A stretch of DNA of 64,000 nucleotides from Vibrio cyclitrophicus (GCF_024347435.1 NZ_AP025480.1:186001-250000); one strand, 5' to 3'. Positions 1-10,680 are shown, numbered from the stretch's first letter. Program-made: numbers and translations. Notes: generated by a model not told the origin, from the sequence alone.

Positions 1-308
1 AACACCAAAATACCTAGCGTTAGCACGGCTGAGAAGACACCTAACCATTGGCTACCAAAAACAACAGCCGCTTGTGCACCTGCTGTCGCAGCACCGATAG
101 TATGCGCGATGGTGTTGAGCGTTAAAATTGACGCAAGCGGGCGGTCAATATCTGTTTTCAGTTTGTCTAATGACTCTGCTGCAGGGTGCCCATTTTGTTT
201 TAGTTGAGCAATATAGCTCGGACTAATACTCAAAAGTACAGCTTCCAAAACAGAACAAATAAAAGAAACTCCAATGGCAATGGAGACGTAAATAGTTAGC
301 AGCAGCAT
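1..308 (-). CDS. CNNM (DUF21) domain membrane protein, partial
   Basis: The reading frame starts with ATG at 308 and runs off the left edge of the window after about 102 codons. The visible N-terminus begins MLLLTIYVSIAIG, has a hydrophobic helix with the segment CSVLEAVLLSISPSYI, a polar stretch, and a second hydrophobic block ending in SQWLGVFSAVLTLGILV. This is the pattern of the CNNM transmembrane domain found in HlyC/CorC-type proteins implicated in divalent cation transport. The CBS and C-terminal domains, if present, lie outside the window. The family call rests on the N-terminal pattern only; substrate cannot be told. Confidence 0.7.
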   Translation of the reverse strand, partial: MLLLTIYVSIAIGVSFICSVLEAVLLSISPSYIAQLKQNGHPAAESLDKLKTDIDRPLASILTLNTIAHTIGAATAGAQAAVVFGSQWLGVFSAVLTLGILV

Positions 309-578
309 GTTTGCCCTTAAATTAAATTGTACGCTTTAGCAGCGATTCAGCGTGGATTATAGAGATAAAGTAGTGGTTAGGTCATCATTAATTTTGCTCT
401 CAGCCCCTTTTAAACAAGGGCTTGCCATCGAAATTCAGTAACAAATTGTGAGTTATTACTCATATTATGGCTAAAACTCCGTCATTAGAGCTAAAGATCG
501 ACGACAAACCTTTGCCAGATGGGGCATTTATGTTTTAGAGTGAATTGAATTCAAAAATACAAAGAAGGGAAACCTAAA

Positions 579-851
579 ATGAACAAGACTCAATTAATCG
601 ACTTTATTGCTGAAAAAGCGGACCTTTCTAAAGCACAAGCTAAAGCTGCTCTAGAAGCGACTCTTGGTGGTGTTACAGATGCTCTTAAAGACGGCGATCA
701 AGTTCAGCTAATTGGTTTTGGTACTTTTAAAGTAAACCACCGTGCAGCTCGCACTGGTCGTAACCCAAAAACTGGTGATGAGATCCAAATCGCTGCGGCA
801 AATGTTCCAGCATTTGTTGCAGGTAAAGCGCTGAAAGATTCAGTGAAATAA
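579..851 (+). CDS. hupA: DNA-binding protein HU-alpha
   Basis: A 90-residue protein of the usual HU length. It starts [20 protein letters not shown] and carries the HU signature [18 protein letters not shown] around residues 46-63, the beta-arm that contacts DNA, followed by the conserved [13 protein letters not shown] end. HU is a nucleoid-associated dimer that bends DNA. The alpha assignment rests on the adjacent purHD genes, the same neighbourhood as hupA in Escherichia coli. An AGAAGGGA ribosome binding site lies about 9 bases before the ATG, and a 12-bp hairpin follows the stop codon. Confidence 0.95.
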   Translation: MNKTQLIDFIAEKADLSKAQAKAALEATLGGVTDALKDGDQVQLIGFGTFKVNHRAARTGRNPKTGDEIQIAAANVPAFVAGKALKDSVK

Positions 852-857
852 TCTAAA

Positions 858-897
858 CTGTACCGAGGTAGTCGTATTCCACCTCGGTACAGGTTTT
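858..897 (+). terminator. hupA terminator or intercistronic hairpin
   Basis: CTGTACCGAGGT (858-869) pairs perfectly with ACCTCGGTACAG (881-892) and is followed by only four T. The ATG of the next gene begins at 898, and its only Shine-Dalgarno-like bases (AGG) overlap the 3' end of the hairpin. The element may end hupA transcripts and limit translation of the downstream lipoprotein. Confidence 0.75.
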
Positions 898-1596
898 ATG
901 AAAAAAGCATTTCTTCTCGTTTCACTGTTATCTACATTTCTCATTGGCTGTTCTTCAACCAGTCCTCGCACCAACCTAGAGCAATTTGAAACCCACACCG
1001 GCGGCCAAGTTATGGGCGATGCGACGAGTTTCTACTGGGTCACTAACAAGCTAACGCAACCTCATACCTCTGCTGACTATGTCACTATGGGCGATTACGG
1101 CTGGTACAAAACTGACTATGCTTGGTCAGAAGATGTGCTTCGTGAATTTGTCCGTGAAGGCGAGCTACGCGATGACTCACTCTCATTAGTTCCGTATCGT
1201 GTGCATGTGCGTTTCAATCAATCTGGTGAAGCGGTATACCAGCAATATCGCCTTGATGGAAAAGTCCTACCGCTACAGTCGGTTCAACTGGACAGATTTA
1301 AACAGGAAGCGACATCTGCTCTCGACGTTACTGAGAAGCAAAATGATGCAGGGTTAGAGCTTTTACAGGGTTACTGGAATGGTAAAGTGTTTCAGACTTG
1401 TTCTGGTCAGCAATTTACTGACATTGAGTTCAACCAAACATTGCCTAATTTTGTGATTAACCGTTTGTCGTCTGTAGAAAGCTATGGTGCTTTTGTCGGC
1501 AAGGGATCTCTTAGAAAATTATCAGTCGCTGAATTCTTGATGTTGGCAGATGATAACCATCAGTGCATCGCAAGACCATCTTTACTGAAAGAGTAA
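898..1596 (+). CDS. DUF1481 family lipoprotein
   Basis: The protein has 232 residues and begins MKKAFLLVSLLSTFLIGCSS, a lipoprotein signal peptide whose lipobox Cys is residue 18, so it should be anchored in a membrane facing the periplasm. The remainder is soluble and resembles the YjaH/DUF1481 family encoded beside hupA in enterobacteria and vibrios. No catalytic motif is visible and no function is known to me. It shares the hupA direction and starts immediately after the hupA hairpin, so read-through may supply part of its expression. Confidence 0.8.
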   Translation: MKKAFLLVSLLSTFLIGCSSTSPRTNLEQFETHTGGQVMGDATSFYWVTNKLTQPHTSADYVTMGDYGWYKTDYAWSEDVLREFVREGELRDDSLSLVPYRVHVRFNQSGEAVYQQYRLDGKVLPLQSVQLDRFKQEATSALDVTEKQNDAGLELLQGYWNGKVFQTCSGQQFTDIEFNQTLPNFVINRLSSVESYGAFVGKGSLRKLSVAEFLMLADDNHQCIARPSLLKE

Positions 1597-1676
1597 AGAA
1601 TATTGAAAAGATATAAGAGTATTTGGCCTACTATAGGCCAAGTGCTGATTAGTCAGTACAAGTACCACTAATCGGT

Positions 1677-1708
1677 AAAAAAGGCGCCTGTTGAGGCGCC
1701 TTTTCTTT
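1677..1708 (+). terminator. Intrinsic terminator after the DUF1481 gene
   Basis: GGCGCC TGTTGA GGCGCC flanked by A and T runs. The symmetric flanks suggest it serves both this gene and the convergent purD. Confidence 0.9.
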
Positions 1709-1766
1709 TATTCAATTGCAGTTATTCATTTGCTGATATTCGAATCTAGCCGAATGATGATGTTGA

Positions 1767-3056
1767 TTACTGCTCTTGTTCGCGCGCAATCGCACGATAA
1801 CCGATGTCATTGCGGTGAAACATACCATTCCAGCTAACTTGCTTAGTCAACGCGTAAGCGCGTTCCTGAGCCTCAGAAACCGTGTTACCGAGTGCAGTCG
1901 CACAAAGTACACGACCACCGTTTGTCACCACATCGCCAGCTTGGTTATTTGTCGTACCTGCATGGAAAACCTTTTGGCCTTCAACTTCGCTTGTTGGTAG
2001 TGAAATAACGTCACCTTTTGCGTAGTCAGCAGGGTAACCGCCAGCTGCAAGAACGACACCAATAGACGCGCGTGGATCCCACTTAGACTCTGCTTCGTCG
2101 AGTTTCTCGTCGATAGCCATTAGGCAAAGCTCAACAAGATCCGATTCCATACGCATCATGATAGGTTGCGTCTCTGGGTCGCCGAAGCGGCAGTTGTATT
2201 CGATAACCTTAGGTGTGCCGTCAGCATCGATCATTAGTCCAGCGTAAAGGAAACCAGTGTAAGGTGCACCTTCTGCGTCCATACCACGTACCGTAGGGTA
2301 GATAACTTCCTCAAGGATACGGTTGTGGATTTCAGGCGTTACCACTGGGGCTGGAGAGTAAGCACCCATGCCACCTGTGTTAGGGCCTGTGTCTTTGTCG
2401 CCAACACGTTTGTGATCTTGGCTGGTGGCCATAGGAAGGACGCTAGAACCGTCAACCATTACGATGAAGCTTGCTTCTTCGCCTTCAAGAAACTCTTCGA
2501 TAACCACGCGGCTGCCCGCTTCGCCAAATGCGTTGCCTGCTAGCATGTCTTTGATTGCGTCTTCTGCTTCTTCAAGGGTCATCGCAACGATAACGCCTTT
2601 ACCTGCTGCAAGGCCGTCCGCTTTTACTACGATTGGAGCGCCTTGCTCACGTACGTAAGCGAGAGCTGGCTCAATCTCAGTGAAGTTTGCGTAGTAACCT
2701 GTTGGGATGTCATGACGAGCTAGGAAATCTTTAGTGAATGCTTTAGAGCCTTCAAGCTGTGCTGCCGCTTGAGTTGGACCAAAGATAGGAAGACCTACTT
2801 CGCGGAATGCGTCAACGACCCCAATAACTAATGGCGCTTCAGGGCCAACGATGGTCAGTTCGATTTTTTTCTCTTGAGCAAACGAGACTAAACCAGCGAT
2901 GTCTTCAACGCCGATGTTTACGTTCTCAAGTTTCGGCTCAAGTGCAGTACCTGCGTTACCTGGAGCGATGAATACCGTTTCGACATTTGGGTTTTGTGCC
3001 GCTTTCCAACCCAAAGCATGTTCTCTACCGCCAGCACCGATGATTAATACGTTCAT
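1767..3056 (-). CDS. purD: Phosphoribosylamine-glycine ligase
   Basis: GARS catalyses the ATP-dependent joining of phosphoribosylamine and glycine, the second step of de novo purine synthesis. The 429-residue length is normal. The N-terminus MNVLIIGAGGREHALGWK is the family nucleotide-fold start. The ATP-grasp core shows VVKADGLAAGKGV (about residues 143-155), the block around QDHKRVGDKDTGPNTGGMGAYSPAP, and the metal-binding segment EYNCRFGDPETQ. It lies 85 bases downstream of purH on the same strand, giving the purHD operon order. It converges with the DUF1481 gene at a shared terminator. Confidence 0.97.
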   Translation of the reverse strand: MNVLIIGAGGREHALGWKAAQNPNVETVFIAPGNAGTALEPKLENVNIGVEDIAGLVSFAQEKKIELTIVGPEAPLVIGVVDAFREVGLPIFGPTQAAAQLEGSKAFTKDFLARHDIPTGYYANFTEIEPALAYVREQGAPIVVKADGLAAGKGVIVAMTLEEAEDAIKDMLAGNAFGEAGSRVVIEEFLEGEEASFIVMVDGSSVLPMATSQDHKRVGDKDTGPNTGGMGAYSPAPVVTPEIHNRILEEVIYPTVRGMDAEGAPYTGFLYAGLMIDADGTPKVIEYNCRFGDPETQPIMMRMESDLVELCLMAIDEKLDEAESKWDPRASIGVVLAAGGYPADYAKGDVISLPTSEVEGQKVFHAGTTNNQAGDVVTNGGRVLCATALGNTVSEAQERAYALTKQVSWNGMFHRNDIGYRAIAREQEQ

Positions 3057-3141
3057 GTTTCAATCCTTAAGTCTTTAATTCTTAAAAGCCCCTCAAAATT
3101 GAGAGGCTCGATAGCTACTAATCGTTTAGATAAACTAAATA

Positions 3142-4734
3142 TTAGTGGCGGAAGTGACGCATGCCCGTAAAGATCATCGCCATGCCGTGTTCGTCTGCTG
3201 CTGCGATAACTTCGTCATCACGCATAGAGCCGCCTGGTTGGATAACACACTTGATGCCAGCTTCTGCTGCCGCGTCGATACCGTCACGGAATGGGAAGAA
3301 CGCGTCCGATGCCATTACACAGCCTTCAACCTGTAGACCTTCGTCTGCCGCTTTGATGCCTGCGATTTTCGCAGAGTAAACGCGGCTCATTTGGCCAGCG
3401 CCGACACCAATTGTCATGTCGCCTTTCGAGTAAACGATAGCGTTAGATTTAACGTATTTCGCTACTTTCCAGCAGAATAGGGCATCTTTTAGCTCTTCAG
3501 CTGTAGGTTGGCGCTTAGAAACCACTTTAAGGTCATCTTCAGACACCATGCCTTGGTCGCGGTCTTGAACTAGCAAACCACCGTTAACGCGTTTAACGTC
3601 AAAGCCGGTTGTCTTCGTTGTCCACTCACCACACTCAAGTAGGCGAAGGTTTTTCTTAGCCGCTACGATTTCTACTGCTTCAGCAGAAACTGATGGTGCA
3701 ATGATAACTTCAACGAATTGACGCTCTGTGATAGCCGTTGCTGTTGCAGCATCTAGTTCACGGTTGAAAGCGATGATGCCGCCAAATGCAGACGTTGGGT
3801 CTGTTTTGAATGCACGGTCGTAAGCTTCTAGGATGTCTTCACCTAGTGCTACACCACATGGGTTAGCGTGCTTAACAATCACACATGCTGGCTGGTCGAA
3901 CTCTTTCACACACTCAAGTGCTGCGTCAGTATCAGCGATGTTGTTGTAAGAAAGGGCTTTGCCTTGAATTTGGCGAGCAGTAGACACTGACGCTTCTTCA
4001 GGGTTTGCTTCAACGTAGAATGCGGCTGCTTGGTGGCTGTTCTCACCGTAGCGCATGTCTTGTTTTTTCTCGAACTGTTGGTTGAACGTGCGAGGGAATT
4101 TAGACTCTTCGTCGCCTTCTTTGTTCTCGCCGTAGCTAGGAACCATAGTGCCGAAGTAGTTTGCGATCATACCGTCGTAAGAAGCCGTGTGTTCGAATGC
4201 TGCGATAGCTAGGTCGAAGCGAGTCTCTAGCGTTAGAGATTTCTCGTTCGCGTCCATTTCAGCGACAACGCGCTCGTAGTCGTGTGCGTTTACAACGATA
4301 GTCACGTCTTTGTGGTTTTTCGCTGCGGAGCGAACCATTGTTGGACCACCGATGTCGATGTTCTCAACTGCATCAGCAAGGGTACAACCTTCTTTAGCAA
4401 CGGTTTCTGCGAATGGGTATAGGTTTACAACAACCATATCGATAGGGTTGATACCGTGAGTTTCCATCACGTCATCATCTTGGCCACGACGGCCTAGAAC
4501 ACCACCATGAACTTTTGGGTGCAGAGTCTTAACACGGCCATCCATCATTTCTGGGAAACCAGTGTAGTCAGATACTTCTGTAACAGAGATGCCTTTTTCA
4601 GCAAGCAGGCGAGCAGTGCCACCGGTAGATAGGATATCTACACCACGGTTAGCAAGAGCTTGTGCAAATTCAACGATACCAGTTTTGTCTGATACGCTGA
4701 TTAGAGCGCGGCGAATTGGACGAGCGTTATTCAT
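3142..4734 (-). CDS. purH: Bifunctional AICAR formyltransferase / IMP cyclohydrolase
   Basis: The 530-residue enzyme carries out the last two steps of IMP synthesis. The N-terminal MGS-like cyclohydrolase domain shows [18 protein letters not shown] and the loop [13 protein letters not shown] (about residues 10-50). The C-terminal formyltransferase domain shows KHANPCGVA (Lys-His pair) and the closing [22 protein letters not shown]. The ATG at 4734 has GAGGAAG upstream. purH leads the purHD unit. The 324-base gap to the divergent zntR holds a PurR-like box. Confidence 0.97.
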   Translation of the reverse strand: MNNARPIRRALISVSDKTGIVEFAQALANRGVDILSTGGTARLLAEKGISVTEVSDYTGFPEMMDGRVKTLHPKVHGGVLGRRGQDDDVMETHGINPIDMVVVNLYPFAETVAKEGCTLADAVENIDIGGPTMVRSAAKNHKDVTIVVNAHDYERVVAEMDANEKSLTLETRFDLAIAAFEHTASYDGMIANYFGTMVPSYGENKEGDEESKFPRTFNQQFEKKQDMRYGENSHQAAAFYVEANPEEASVSTARQIQGKALSYNNIADTDAALECVKEFDQPACVIVKHANPCGVALGEDILEAYDRAFKTDPTSAFGGIIAFNRELDAATATAITERQFVEVIIAPSVSAEAVEIVAAKKNLRLLECGEWTTKTTGFDVKRVNGGLLVQDRDQGMVSEDDLKVVSKRQPTAEELKDALFCWKVAKYVKSNAIVYSKGDMTIGVGAGQMSRVYSAKIAGIKAADEGLQVEGCVMASDAFFPFRDGIDAAAEAGIKCVIQPGGSMRDDEVIAAADEHGMAMIFTGMRHFRH

Positions 4735-4955
4735 GCTTCCATCTTCCTCAAATTCATGGGGTTAAAATAAAGATATTTGCCAAAAAAGAACTTGTTTCTA
4801 CCTTCTTAACATGGGTTATCTTAGATACCGGTAAGAGATAAAATATTGGCCAGTTTTGGTAAAGACCTTTTGGGGTCGTCTTATGATTAAGCTATAAGAT
4901 AACCAACTCCAAATTTGATGGCGCAGATTCTAACTAATTTATTACAAAAAAGCTC

Positions 4956-4971
4956 GCGCAATCGTTTGGCA
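4956..4971 (-). promoter_or_regulatory. Candidate PurR box in the purH/zntR divergent region
   Basis: GCGCAATCGTTTGGCA matches the PurR consensus ACGCAAACGTTTTCGT at 10 of 16 positions, including the CGCAA and CGTTT cores. It lies about 220 bases before purH in the 4735-5058 gap, which otherwise holds only unassigned promoter sequence for the two divergent genes. The distance from purH is rather large, so the call is tentative. Confidence 0.4.
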
Positions 4972-5058
4972 TCTCAAAATTAATTATGAAAAGTGTCATT
5001 TCAACCTGAAAAGTAACGATAAGGTTAATTATGGAATGGACGAAGGAATAGGAAAAAC

Positions 5059-5499
5059 ATGTTTCAGATCGGTGAATTAGCGAAACGATGCGGTGTGACA
5101 GCCGATACCTTACGGTTTTATGAAAAAAATAACCTGATCGCACCTGCCAGTCGCAGTGAATCAGGTTATCGACTATATGATGAAAATAATCAGAAACAGG
5201 TGACCTTTATTCTAAAATCTAAAGAGTTAGGGTTGAGTTTGGATGAGATCAAAGAATTACTCGAGATTCGCTTGGAAGCGACGCAGCACAGTTGTGCCGA
5301 AGTTAAATCGATTACAACAGCCAAGTTGGAGATGATTGATGAGAAAATTACAGAGCTCACTAAGATTCGCACTGCTCTGAGGAAGATTAACGATGCGTGC
5401 TGTGGCCACATAGACGACAACGCAAGCCATTGTTCTATTTTAGCCGCCTTGGACTCTGCAAACATTGATAAAGGACGCTGTTGTCGCTCTGGAGACTAA
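5059..5499 (+). CDS. zntR: Zn(II)-responsive MerR-type regulator ZntR
   Basis: The 146-residue protein has an N-terminal MerR helix-turn-helix (FQIGELAKRCGVTADTLRFYEK, shown here in parts: residues 2-23) and a dimerising coiled coil. The metal-binding residues are Cys79 (HSCAEV), Cys114-Cys115 (ACCGH) and the closing HCSIL segment around residue 124. That set matches ZntR rather than CueR or MerR. ZntR activates zinc efflux genes by distorting promoter DNA when zinc binds. No zinc efflux pump is next to it. An extra CCRS motif at the C-terminus could add metal contacts. A shared terminator separates it from the convergent fis. Confidence 0.85.
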   Translation: MFQIGELAKRCGVTADTLRFYEKNNLIAPASRSESGYRLYDENNQKQVTFILKSKELGLSLDEIKELLEIRLEATQHSCAEVKSITTAKLEMIDEKITELTKIRTALRKINDACCGHIDDNASHCSILAALDSANIDKGRCCRSGD

Positions 5500-5534
5500 C
5501 CTGCGGCTAATTGAAGAACCATAAGCCAAAAAAA

Positions 5535-5566
5535 AGCCAAACTCAAAAAATGAGCTTGGCTTTCAT
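5535..5566. terminator. Bidirectional terminator between zntR and fis
   Basis: AGCCAA-ACTCA ... TGAGC-TTGGCT hairpin with A run on the left and T-rich right flank, placed between two convergent genes. Confidence 0.85.
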
Positions 5567-5588
5567 TCAAAAAATTACGAAAGAACGA

Positions 5589-5885
5589 TTAGTTCATGCC
5601 GTATTTTTTAAGTTTCTTGCGAAGAGTACCGCGGTTAATACCCATCATGGTTGCTGCGCGAGTTTGATTACCGCGAGTGTATTGCATGATAGTGTCTAGT
5701 AGTGGCTGTTCAACTTCAGCTAATACTAATTCGTATAACTCGCTGACTTCTTGACCGTTTAATTGAGCAAGGTAATTTTTCAATGATGCTTTAACTGAGT
5801 CACGTAGTGGCTTCTGCGTGATTTGGTCTTGTGATGTAACTGTAGTTACTGTCAATGCTTCTGAAGTCAGATTTTGTTCGAACAT
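5589..5885 (-). CDS. fis: Nucleoid-associated regulator Fis
   Basis: Fis has 98 residues here, the standard length. The C-terminal helix-turn-helix is intact ([25 protein letters not shown] end, visible as [18 protein letters not shown]). The N-terminal arm has [16 protein letters not shown]. Fis bends DNA and activates rRNA and growth-phase promoters. It follows dusB after 23 bases on the same strand, the classic dusB-fis operon, and its own start has no competing upstream ATG. Confidence 0.97.
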   Translation of the reverse strand: MFEQNLTSEALTVTTVTSQDQITQKPLRDSVKASLKNYLAQLNGQEVSELYELVLAEVEQPLLDTIMQYTRGNQTRAATMMGINRGTLRKKLKKYGMN

Positions 5886-5908
5886 ATTCGGTCTAGCTCT
5901 TCTCGTAA

Positions 5909-6889
5909 TTATGGTGCAACGTTATCAAAAAAACCTTCTAGCGCCTCAAGCTGCAGATCACCTGCTTCGAATGCGTTGAAGGTACGGCGAAACTCACTCG
6001 CTTGTTCATGTTCTTTTAGGTACCAACCCACATGCTTACGAGCGATGCGAGGGCCTAAAAACTCTCCATAAAATTCATGTAGAGCATGCACATGACCAAG
6101 CATGATGTCTTTCACTTCCGAAATCGGGAGTGTGTCCATCGTGGTACCGTTTTCCAAATAGTGTAGGATTTCGTTAAAAATCCAAGGACGTCCTTGGGCA
6201 GGTCGACCTATCATTAAAGCATCAGCGCCAGTGTACTCCAGCACAAACTTCGCTTTTTCCGGACTATCGATATCACCGTTAGCGATGACCGGAATAGATA
6301 CTGCTTGTTTCGCTGCTTTAATGTGTTTGTATTCTGCCTCACCTTTGTACATACAAGCGCGTGTTCTTCCATGGAGGGCAAGAGCTTGTATGCCGCAGTC
6401 TTCGGCTATTTTAGCAATTTGGACACAGTTTCTATTGTCTGTATCCCAGCCTGTTCGCGTTTTCAACGTTACTGGAACGTCGACAGCATTTACCACAGCT
6501 TTCAGAATTTCTTCAATGAGTTCTGGATGCTGAAGTAGGGCTGAGCCCGCAAGCTTCTTATTCACTTTTTTGGCTGGACATCCCATGTTGATATCGATGA
6601 TTTGCGCACCGTTATCCACATTAAATTGAGCAGCCTCGGCCATAAGCTGTGGATCTGCACCAGCGATTTGTACTGAACGAATGCCCGATTCGCCTTCATG
6701 TACCATACGCTGCTGAGACTTTGACGTTTTCCAAACTTTCGGATTGGAGGACATCATTTCACTGACTGCCATCCCCGCACCGTAGCGAAGACACAACTCA
6801 CGGAATGGTCTATCCGTTACGCCAGCCATAGGAGCGACGATTAGATTGTTCTTAAGTTGATAATTTCCGATTTTCAAAAATGTCATCAC
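5909..6889 (-). CDS. dusB: tRNA-dihydrouridine synthase B
   Basis: The 326-residue flavoenzyme reduces uridine in the tRNA D-loop. Visible motifs are the FMN-barrel start [19 protein letters not shown], the catalytic-region CPAKKVNKK (Cys near residue 104), TRTGWD, LHGRTR, and [10 protein letters not shown]. The order prmA-dusB-fis on one strand is the typical operon, so expression is likely tied to fis and growth rate. Confidence 0.95.
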   Translation of the reverse strand: MMTFLKIGNYQLKNNLIVAPMAGVTDRPFRELCLRYGAGMAVSEMMSSNPKVWKTSKSQQRMVHEGESGIRSVQIAGADPQLMAEAAQFNVDNGAQIIDINMGCPAKKVNKKLAGSALLQHPELIEEILKAVVNAVDVPVTLKTRTGWDTDNRNCVQIAKIAEDCGIQALALHGRTRACMYKGEAEYKHIKAAKQAVSIPVIANGDIDSPEKAKFVLEYTGADALMIGRPAQGRPWIFNEILHYLENGTTMDTLPISEVKDIMLGHVHALHEFYGEFLGPRIARKHVGWYLKEHEQASEFRRTFNAFEAGDLQLEALEGFFDNVAP

Positions 6890-7017
6890 AGTTCTGTACC
6901 AGCAAGGGCGCGCATTTTACGCATTTTTTCGCTGCGTGAAAAGACTAATATTTGAGCATTTACAATTTGTTTTTGTAATTCGCTTAAATTTCAGTCAATT
7001 AGCGCCCAAAGTCTTGT

Positions 7018-7905
7018 CTAGCCTTGCTTGCGACCTGAGATGCGACACCATTCTTGTTGTTCAATGATCGGATCAATGTGAAGTTCATCACGATAATAAG
7101 TCGCTACATCTTCCGCTTGTGTATCTAAAACACCCGACATCGCTAGTACACCATTTGGCTTAACTAGGCCTTTGATGATGCTTGAAAGGTCACGTAATGG
7201 ACCTGCAAGAATGTTGGCAACCACAACGTCAGCTAGCAAACCTTCAGGTTGATCTTGTGGTAAGAATACGTCTAATTGGTCTGCCACGCCGTTGCGCTGT
7301 GCGTTGTCTTTTGAAGCCAGCAGAGCTTGAGGATCAATGTCGATCCCGATAACTCTTGCTGCGCCAAGTTTGATTGCAGCGATCGCAAGGATGCCAGAGC
7401 CACAACCGAAGTCGATTACGGTTTTTCCCGTTAGATCTAGGCCTTCAAGCCACTCAAGACACAATGCGGTGGTTGGGTGAGTACCCGTACCAAACGCTAG
7501 ACCAGGGTCCAGCATGACGTTTACTGCGTCTGGTTCTGGGATATCACGCCAGCTAGGGCAAATCCAAAGACGCTCACCAAACTTCATTGGGTGGAAGTTA
7601 TCCATCCATTCACGTTCCCAGTCTTTGTCTTCGATTTGCTCTACTTTATGAGCAAAGTCAGTAGGGAACATGTTGCTAGCTTTAATCTGTGCTAGGACGA
7701 CACCTGTATCAGTCTCAGCGTCATAAAGCGCGAGAATGTCAGTATCACCCCAAAGGCGAGTTTCACCCGGCAGAGGCTCAAATACAGGGGTATCTTGTGC
7801 ATCAAGGAAAGTTACGGAAAGAGCACCAGTCTCTTCCATTAACATGTCGCCGATCTGTTCGGCATTTTCATTGGTAGCATTAAGCTTGATTTGAATCCAA
7901 GGCAT
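7018..7905 (-). CDS. prmA: Ribosomal protein L11 methyltransferase
   Basis: The 295-residue SAM-dependent enzyme methylates ribosomal protein L11. It begins [17 protein letters not shown], the small N-terminal L11-recognition domain, followed by a Rossmann domain with the SAM motif [13 protein letters not shown] near residue 165 and the motif [10 protein letters not shown]. It is the first gene of the prmA-dusB-fis unit. The 128-base gap to dusB has no terminator I can see. Confidence 0.96.
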   Translation of the reverse strand: MPWIQIKLNATNENAEQIGDMLMEETGALSVTFLDAQDTPVFEPLPGETRLWGDTDILALYDAETDTGVVLAQIKASNMFPTDFAHKVEQIEDKDWEREWMDNFHPMKFGERLWICPSWRDIPEPDAVNVMLDPGLAFGTGTHPTTALCLEWLEGLDLTGKTVIDFGCGSGILAIAAIKLGAARVIGIDIDPQALLASKDNAQRNGVADQLDVFLPQDQPEGLLADVVVANILAGPLRDLSSIIKGLVKPNGVLAMSGVLDTQAEDVATYYRDELHIDPIIEQQEWCRISGRKQG

Positions 7906-8028
7906 GGCTGCATCTTCTATATGAGAAAAATTGGATGGCGAGTCTAGCAGAAAATATGAGCAAATTCACCAAAACCCCATGGAATATAAAAGGGATTATC
8001 GATTGATTTTTTCGAGTGCTCTAAAAAC

Positions 8029-8056
8029 AAAAAATGCCCACCGAAGTGAGCATTTT
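8029..8056 (-). terminator. accC terminator
   Basis: On the minus strand AAAATGCTCAC TTCG GTGGGCATTTT, followed by a T run; the arms have one mismatch. Confidence 0.85.
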
Positions 8057-8093
8057 ACCTGTTCTTAAAAGAACGAATGATAGAGGCTAGCTT

Positions 8094-9437
8094 CTATTGG
8101 AGACCAAGCTTCTTCTCAAGGTAGTGGATATTTGCACCACCATGTTGGAAGTTTTCGTCGTTCATAATAGCCAATTGAAGCTCAGTATTAACGTTAATGC
8201 CTTCAATAATCATCTCACCCAATGCGTTCTTCATACGAGCGATAGCAACATCACGGTTCTCACCGTAAGTGATCAGCTTACCAATCATTGAATCGTAGTG
8301 TGGTGGTACTGTGTAACCCGTATAGATATGAGATTCCCAACGTACACCCATGCCGCCTGGAGCGTGGAAGCGTTGAATCTTACCTGGTGAAGGTAGGAAA
8401 CGAACAGGATCTTCCGCGTTGATGCGACATTCGATTGAGTGACCACGCAGCTTAATATCATCCTGTGTAAATGATAGAGGCTGACCTGCAGCAATACGCA
8501 GTTGCTCTTTCACTAGGTCTATACCTGTTACCATTTCAGTAATCGTGTGCTCAACCTGGATACGAGTGTTCATTTCGATGAAGTAGAACTCACCGTTCTC
8601 GTATAGGAATTCAAATGTACCTGCGCCACGGTAACCAATCTCAAGACATGCACGAGTACAGCGTTCGCCGATGTATTTACGCATCTCTTCAGTGATACCT
8701 GGGGCTGGTGCTTCTTCCACAACTTTCTGGTGACGACGCTGCATAGAACAGTCACGTTCACCTAGGTGGATAGCATTGCCTTGGCCATCTGCAAGTACTT
8801 GTACTTCAATGTGACGTGGGTTTTCTAGGAATTTCTCCATGTAAACCATATCGTTGTTGAAACAAGCTTTTGCTTCTGCACGAGTCATTGCGATAGCTTC
8901 TGTTAGTTCTGCTTCAGAACGAACAACACGCATACCACGACCGCCGCCACCGCCAGATGCTTTGATGATAACTGGGAAACCAATGCGCTTAGCGTGCGCT
9001 TTGTTTTTTGCATCGTCATCATCAAGAGGGCCATCAGAACCGGGTACACAAGGTACGCCAGCTTTCTTCATTGACGTGATAGCTGACACTTTGTCACCCA
9101 TCATGCGAATGGTTTCAGCTTTAGGGCCAACGAAGATAAAACCACTGCGTTCTACCTGTTCTGCAAAGTCTGCATTTTCAGATAGGAAGCCGTAGCCTGG
9201 GTGGACAGCGACTGCACCCGTTACTTCAGCTGCGCTGATGATACGAGGAATGTTCAGGTAGCTATCGATACCACGAGCTGGACCGATACAAATGGTTTCG
9301 TCTGCAAGTAGTACATGCTTAAGATCACGGTCAGCAGTTGAGTGAACCGCTACCGTTTTAATACCAAGTTCTTTACATGCACGCAGAATACGTAGTGCAA
9401 TTTCACCACGGTTCGCGATTACTAATTTATCTAACAT
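8094..9437 (-). CDS. accC: Biotin carboxylase subunit of acetyl-CoA carboxylase
   Basis: AccC carboxylates the biotin on AccB, the first half reaction of fatty acid synthesis. The 447-residue length is standard. It starts [20 protein letters not shown], has the glycine-rich ATP-binding loop [13 protein letters not shown] (about residues 160-172), and the catalytic blocks [15 protein letters not shown] and [10 protein letters not shown]. It follows accB by 15 bases, so the two are one operon. Confidence 0.97.
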   Translation of the reverse strand: MLDKLVIANRGEIALRILRACKELGIKTVAVHSTADRDLKHVLLADETICIGPARGIDSYLNIPRIISAAEVTGAVAVHPGYGFLSENADFAEQVERSGFIFVGPKAETIRMMGDKVSAITSMKKAGVPCVPGSDGPLDDDDAKNKAHAKRIGFPVIIKASGGGGGRGMRVVRSEAELTEAIAMTRAEAKACFNNDMVYMEKFLENPRHIEVQVLADGQGNAIHLGERDCSMQRRHQKVVEEAPAPGITEEMRKYIGERCTRACLEIGYRGAGTFEFLYENGEFYFIEMNTRIQVEHTITEMVTGIDLVKEQLRIAAGQPLSFTQDDIKLRGHSIECRINAEDPVRFLPSPGKIQRFHAPGGMGVRWESHIYTGYTVPPHYDSMIGKLITYGENRDVAIARMKNALGEMIIEGINVNTELQLAIMNDENFQHGGANIHYLEKKLGLQ

Positions 9438-9452
9438 AATGAGTGCTCTCTA

Positions 9453-9908
9453 TTATTCGATAATTACTAGAGCTTGGTCGAATTCTACTGGCTGACCGTC
9501 TTCAACAAGGATTGCGGTTACCACACCAGATTTATCAGCTTCGATTTGGTTCATCATTTTCATTGCTTCAACGATACATAGCGTTTCGCCAGCAGTTACA
9601 GATTGACCAACCTTAACGAATGGTTTTGCATCTGGGCTTGGAGCGCCGTAGAAAGTACCAACCATTGGAGAAAGAACTTGGTGACCAGTTGGAACTGCAG
9701 GAGCCGCTGCTTCTGCTGCTACAGGTGCCGCCGCAGGAGCTGCTGCCGCTGCTACAGGAGCTGGAGCTGCTGCATATTGAATCGGTGCAACAGGTGCAGT
9801 ACTGTTACGACTGATTCGTACTGACTCTTCACCTTCAGAGATTTCTAGCTCAGAAATACCAGACTCTTCAACCAATTCGATTAGCTTTTTGATTTTGCGA
9901 ATATCCAT
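9453..9908 (-). CDS. accB: Biotin carboxyl carrier protein
   Basis: The 151-residue protein has an N-terminal dimer segment, an Ala/Pro-rich flexible linker (about residues 35-75, [24 protein letters not shown]), and a C-terminal biotinyl domain with the biotinylation motif EAMKMMN, where the second Lys context MKM marks the modified residue. It carries carboxylated biotin between the AccC and AccAD active sites. It precedes accC by 15 bases. aroQ lies 74 bases upstream on the same strand. Confidence 0.96.
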   Translation of the reverse strand: MDIRKIKKLIELVEESGISELEISEGEESVRISRNSTAPVAPIQYAAAPAPVAAAAAPAAAPVAAEAAAPAVPTGHQVLSPMVGTFYGAPSPDAKPFVKVGQSVTAGETLCIVEAMKMMNQIEADKSGVVTAILVEDGQPVEFDQALVIIE

Positions 9909-9982
9909 TGTTTCTTTCTCTTTATCTGTTAATTGAACTTACTCTATGACTGAGTAGGTTAGTAATAGTTCGTTGTTTATGT

Positions 9983-10432
9983 TTACTTTGAGTTGAGCTT
10001 GCTGAGCGCAGCGGTCAAAGCAAATTGATAACCTTGAGCACCTAAGCCACAAATCACACCTTCTGCTTTATCAGATAGGTATGAGTGGTGACGGAATGGT
10101 TCACGTGCGTGAACATTCGATAGATGAACCTCAATAAATGGGATAGCTACACCAAGTAGTGCATCACGCAGTGCCACACTGGTATGTGTAAAGGCTGCTG
10201 GGTTGATAATAATGAAATCAACATTTTGATAAGCACTATGGATAGCCTCAATCAGCTCATACTCACGATTTGACTGTAAGTGAGATAGCTCAACATCGTG
10301 TGCTTTCGCTTGCTCTGTCAATGAGCTAATAATCTGGTCAAGTGTTTGAGAACCGTAGTGTGCAGGCTCTCTAAGGCCTAACAGGTTAAGGTTTGGGCCA
10401 TTTAAAACTAGAATGCGAAACTTTGTAGACAT
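9983..10432 (-). CDS. aroQ: Type II 3-dehydroquinate dehydratase
   Basis: The enzyme performs the third shikimate-pathway step. I place the start at the ATG at 10432, giving 149 residues and the N-terminus [19 protein letters not shown]; the longer frame to 10480 adds 16 residues that the family lacks. Signature elements are [12 protein letters not shown], the catalytic loop Arg/Tyr region, [16 protein letters not shown] and [16 protein letters not shown] with the catalytic His. aroQ upstream of accBC is a common arrangement in gammaproteobacteria. Confidence 0.95.
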   Translation of the reverse strand: MSTKFRILVLNGPNLNLLGLREPAHYGSQTLDQIISSLTEQAKAHDVELSHLQSNREYELIEAIHSAYQNVDFIIINPAAFTHTSVALRDALLGVAIPFIEVHLSNVHAREPFRHHSYLSDKAEGVICGLGAQGYQFALTAALSKLNSK

Positions 10433-10680
10433 CGTGGGGCTATCTTCCTTTATCGTGTTTACGAACGTGAATGTTGCCATTTTATTGAAAATTTGGGGTT
10501 AATTTCCAGTGAGAAAAACCCAAAATTAAAAATTAGAACCAGATTATAGCTAATTCAGCGCAAATCGCAGCAATTTACTGGTCTAATCTCCTATTGATAC
10601 AACATGGAATTGTTACCAACTTAACAAAAAACCGTTGTATCCTTAATTTTGTGGGAGATATTTGAGATCAAGATCAGCCA

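Noticed and set aside
467..538. A 23-codon frame between the CNNM gene and hupA
   Set aside because: No ribosome binding site, no recognisable peptide and a length expected by chance; the region is more likely hupA promoter.
8854..9195. A 113-residue frame opposite accC
   Set aside because: It is antisense to a strongly conserved gene, and its sequence is a mirror of accC codons with no family resemblance; the same holds for the other long frames opposite purD, purH, acs and glpX.
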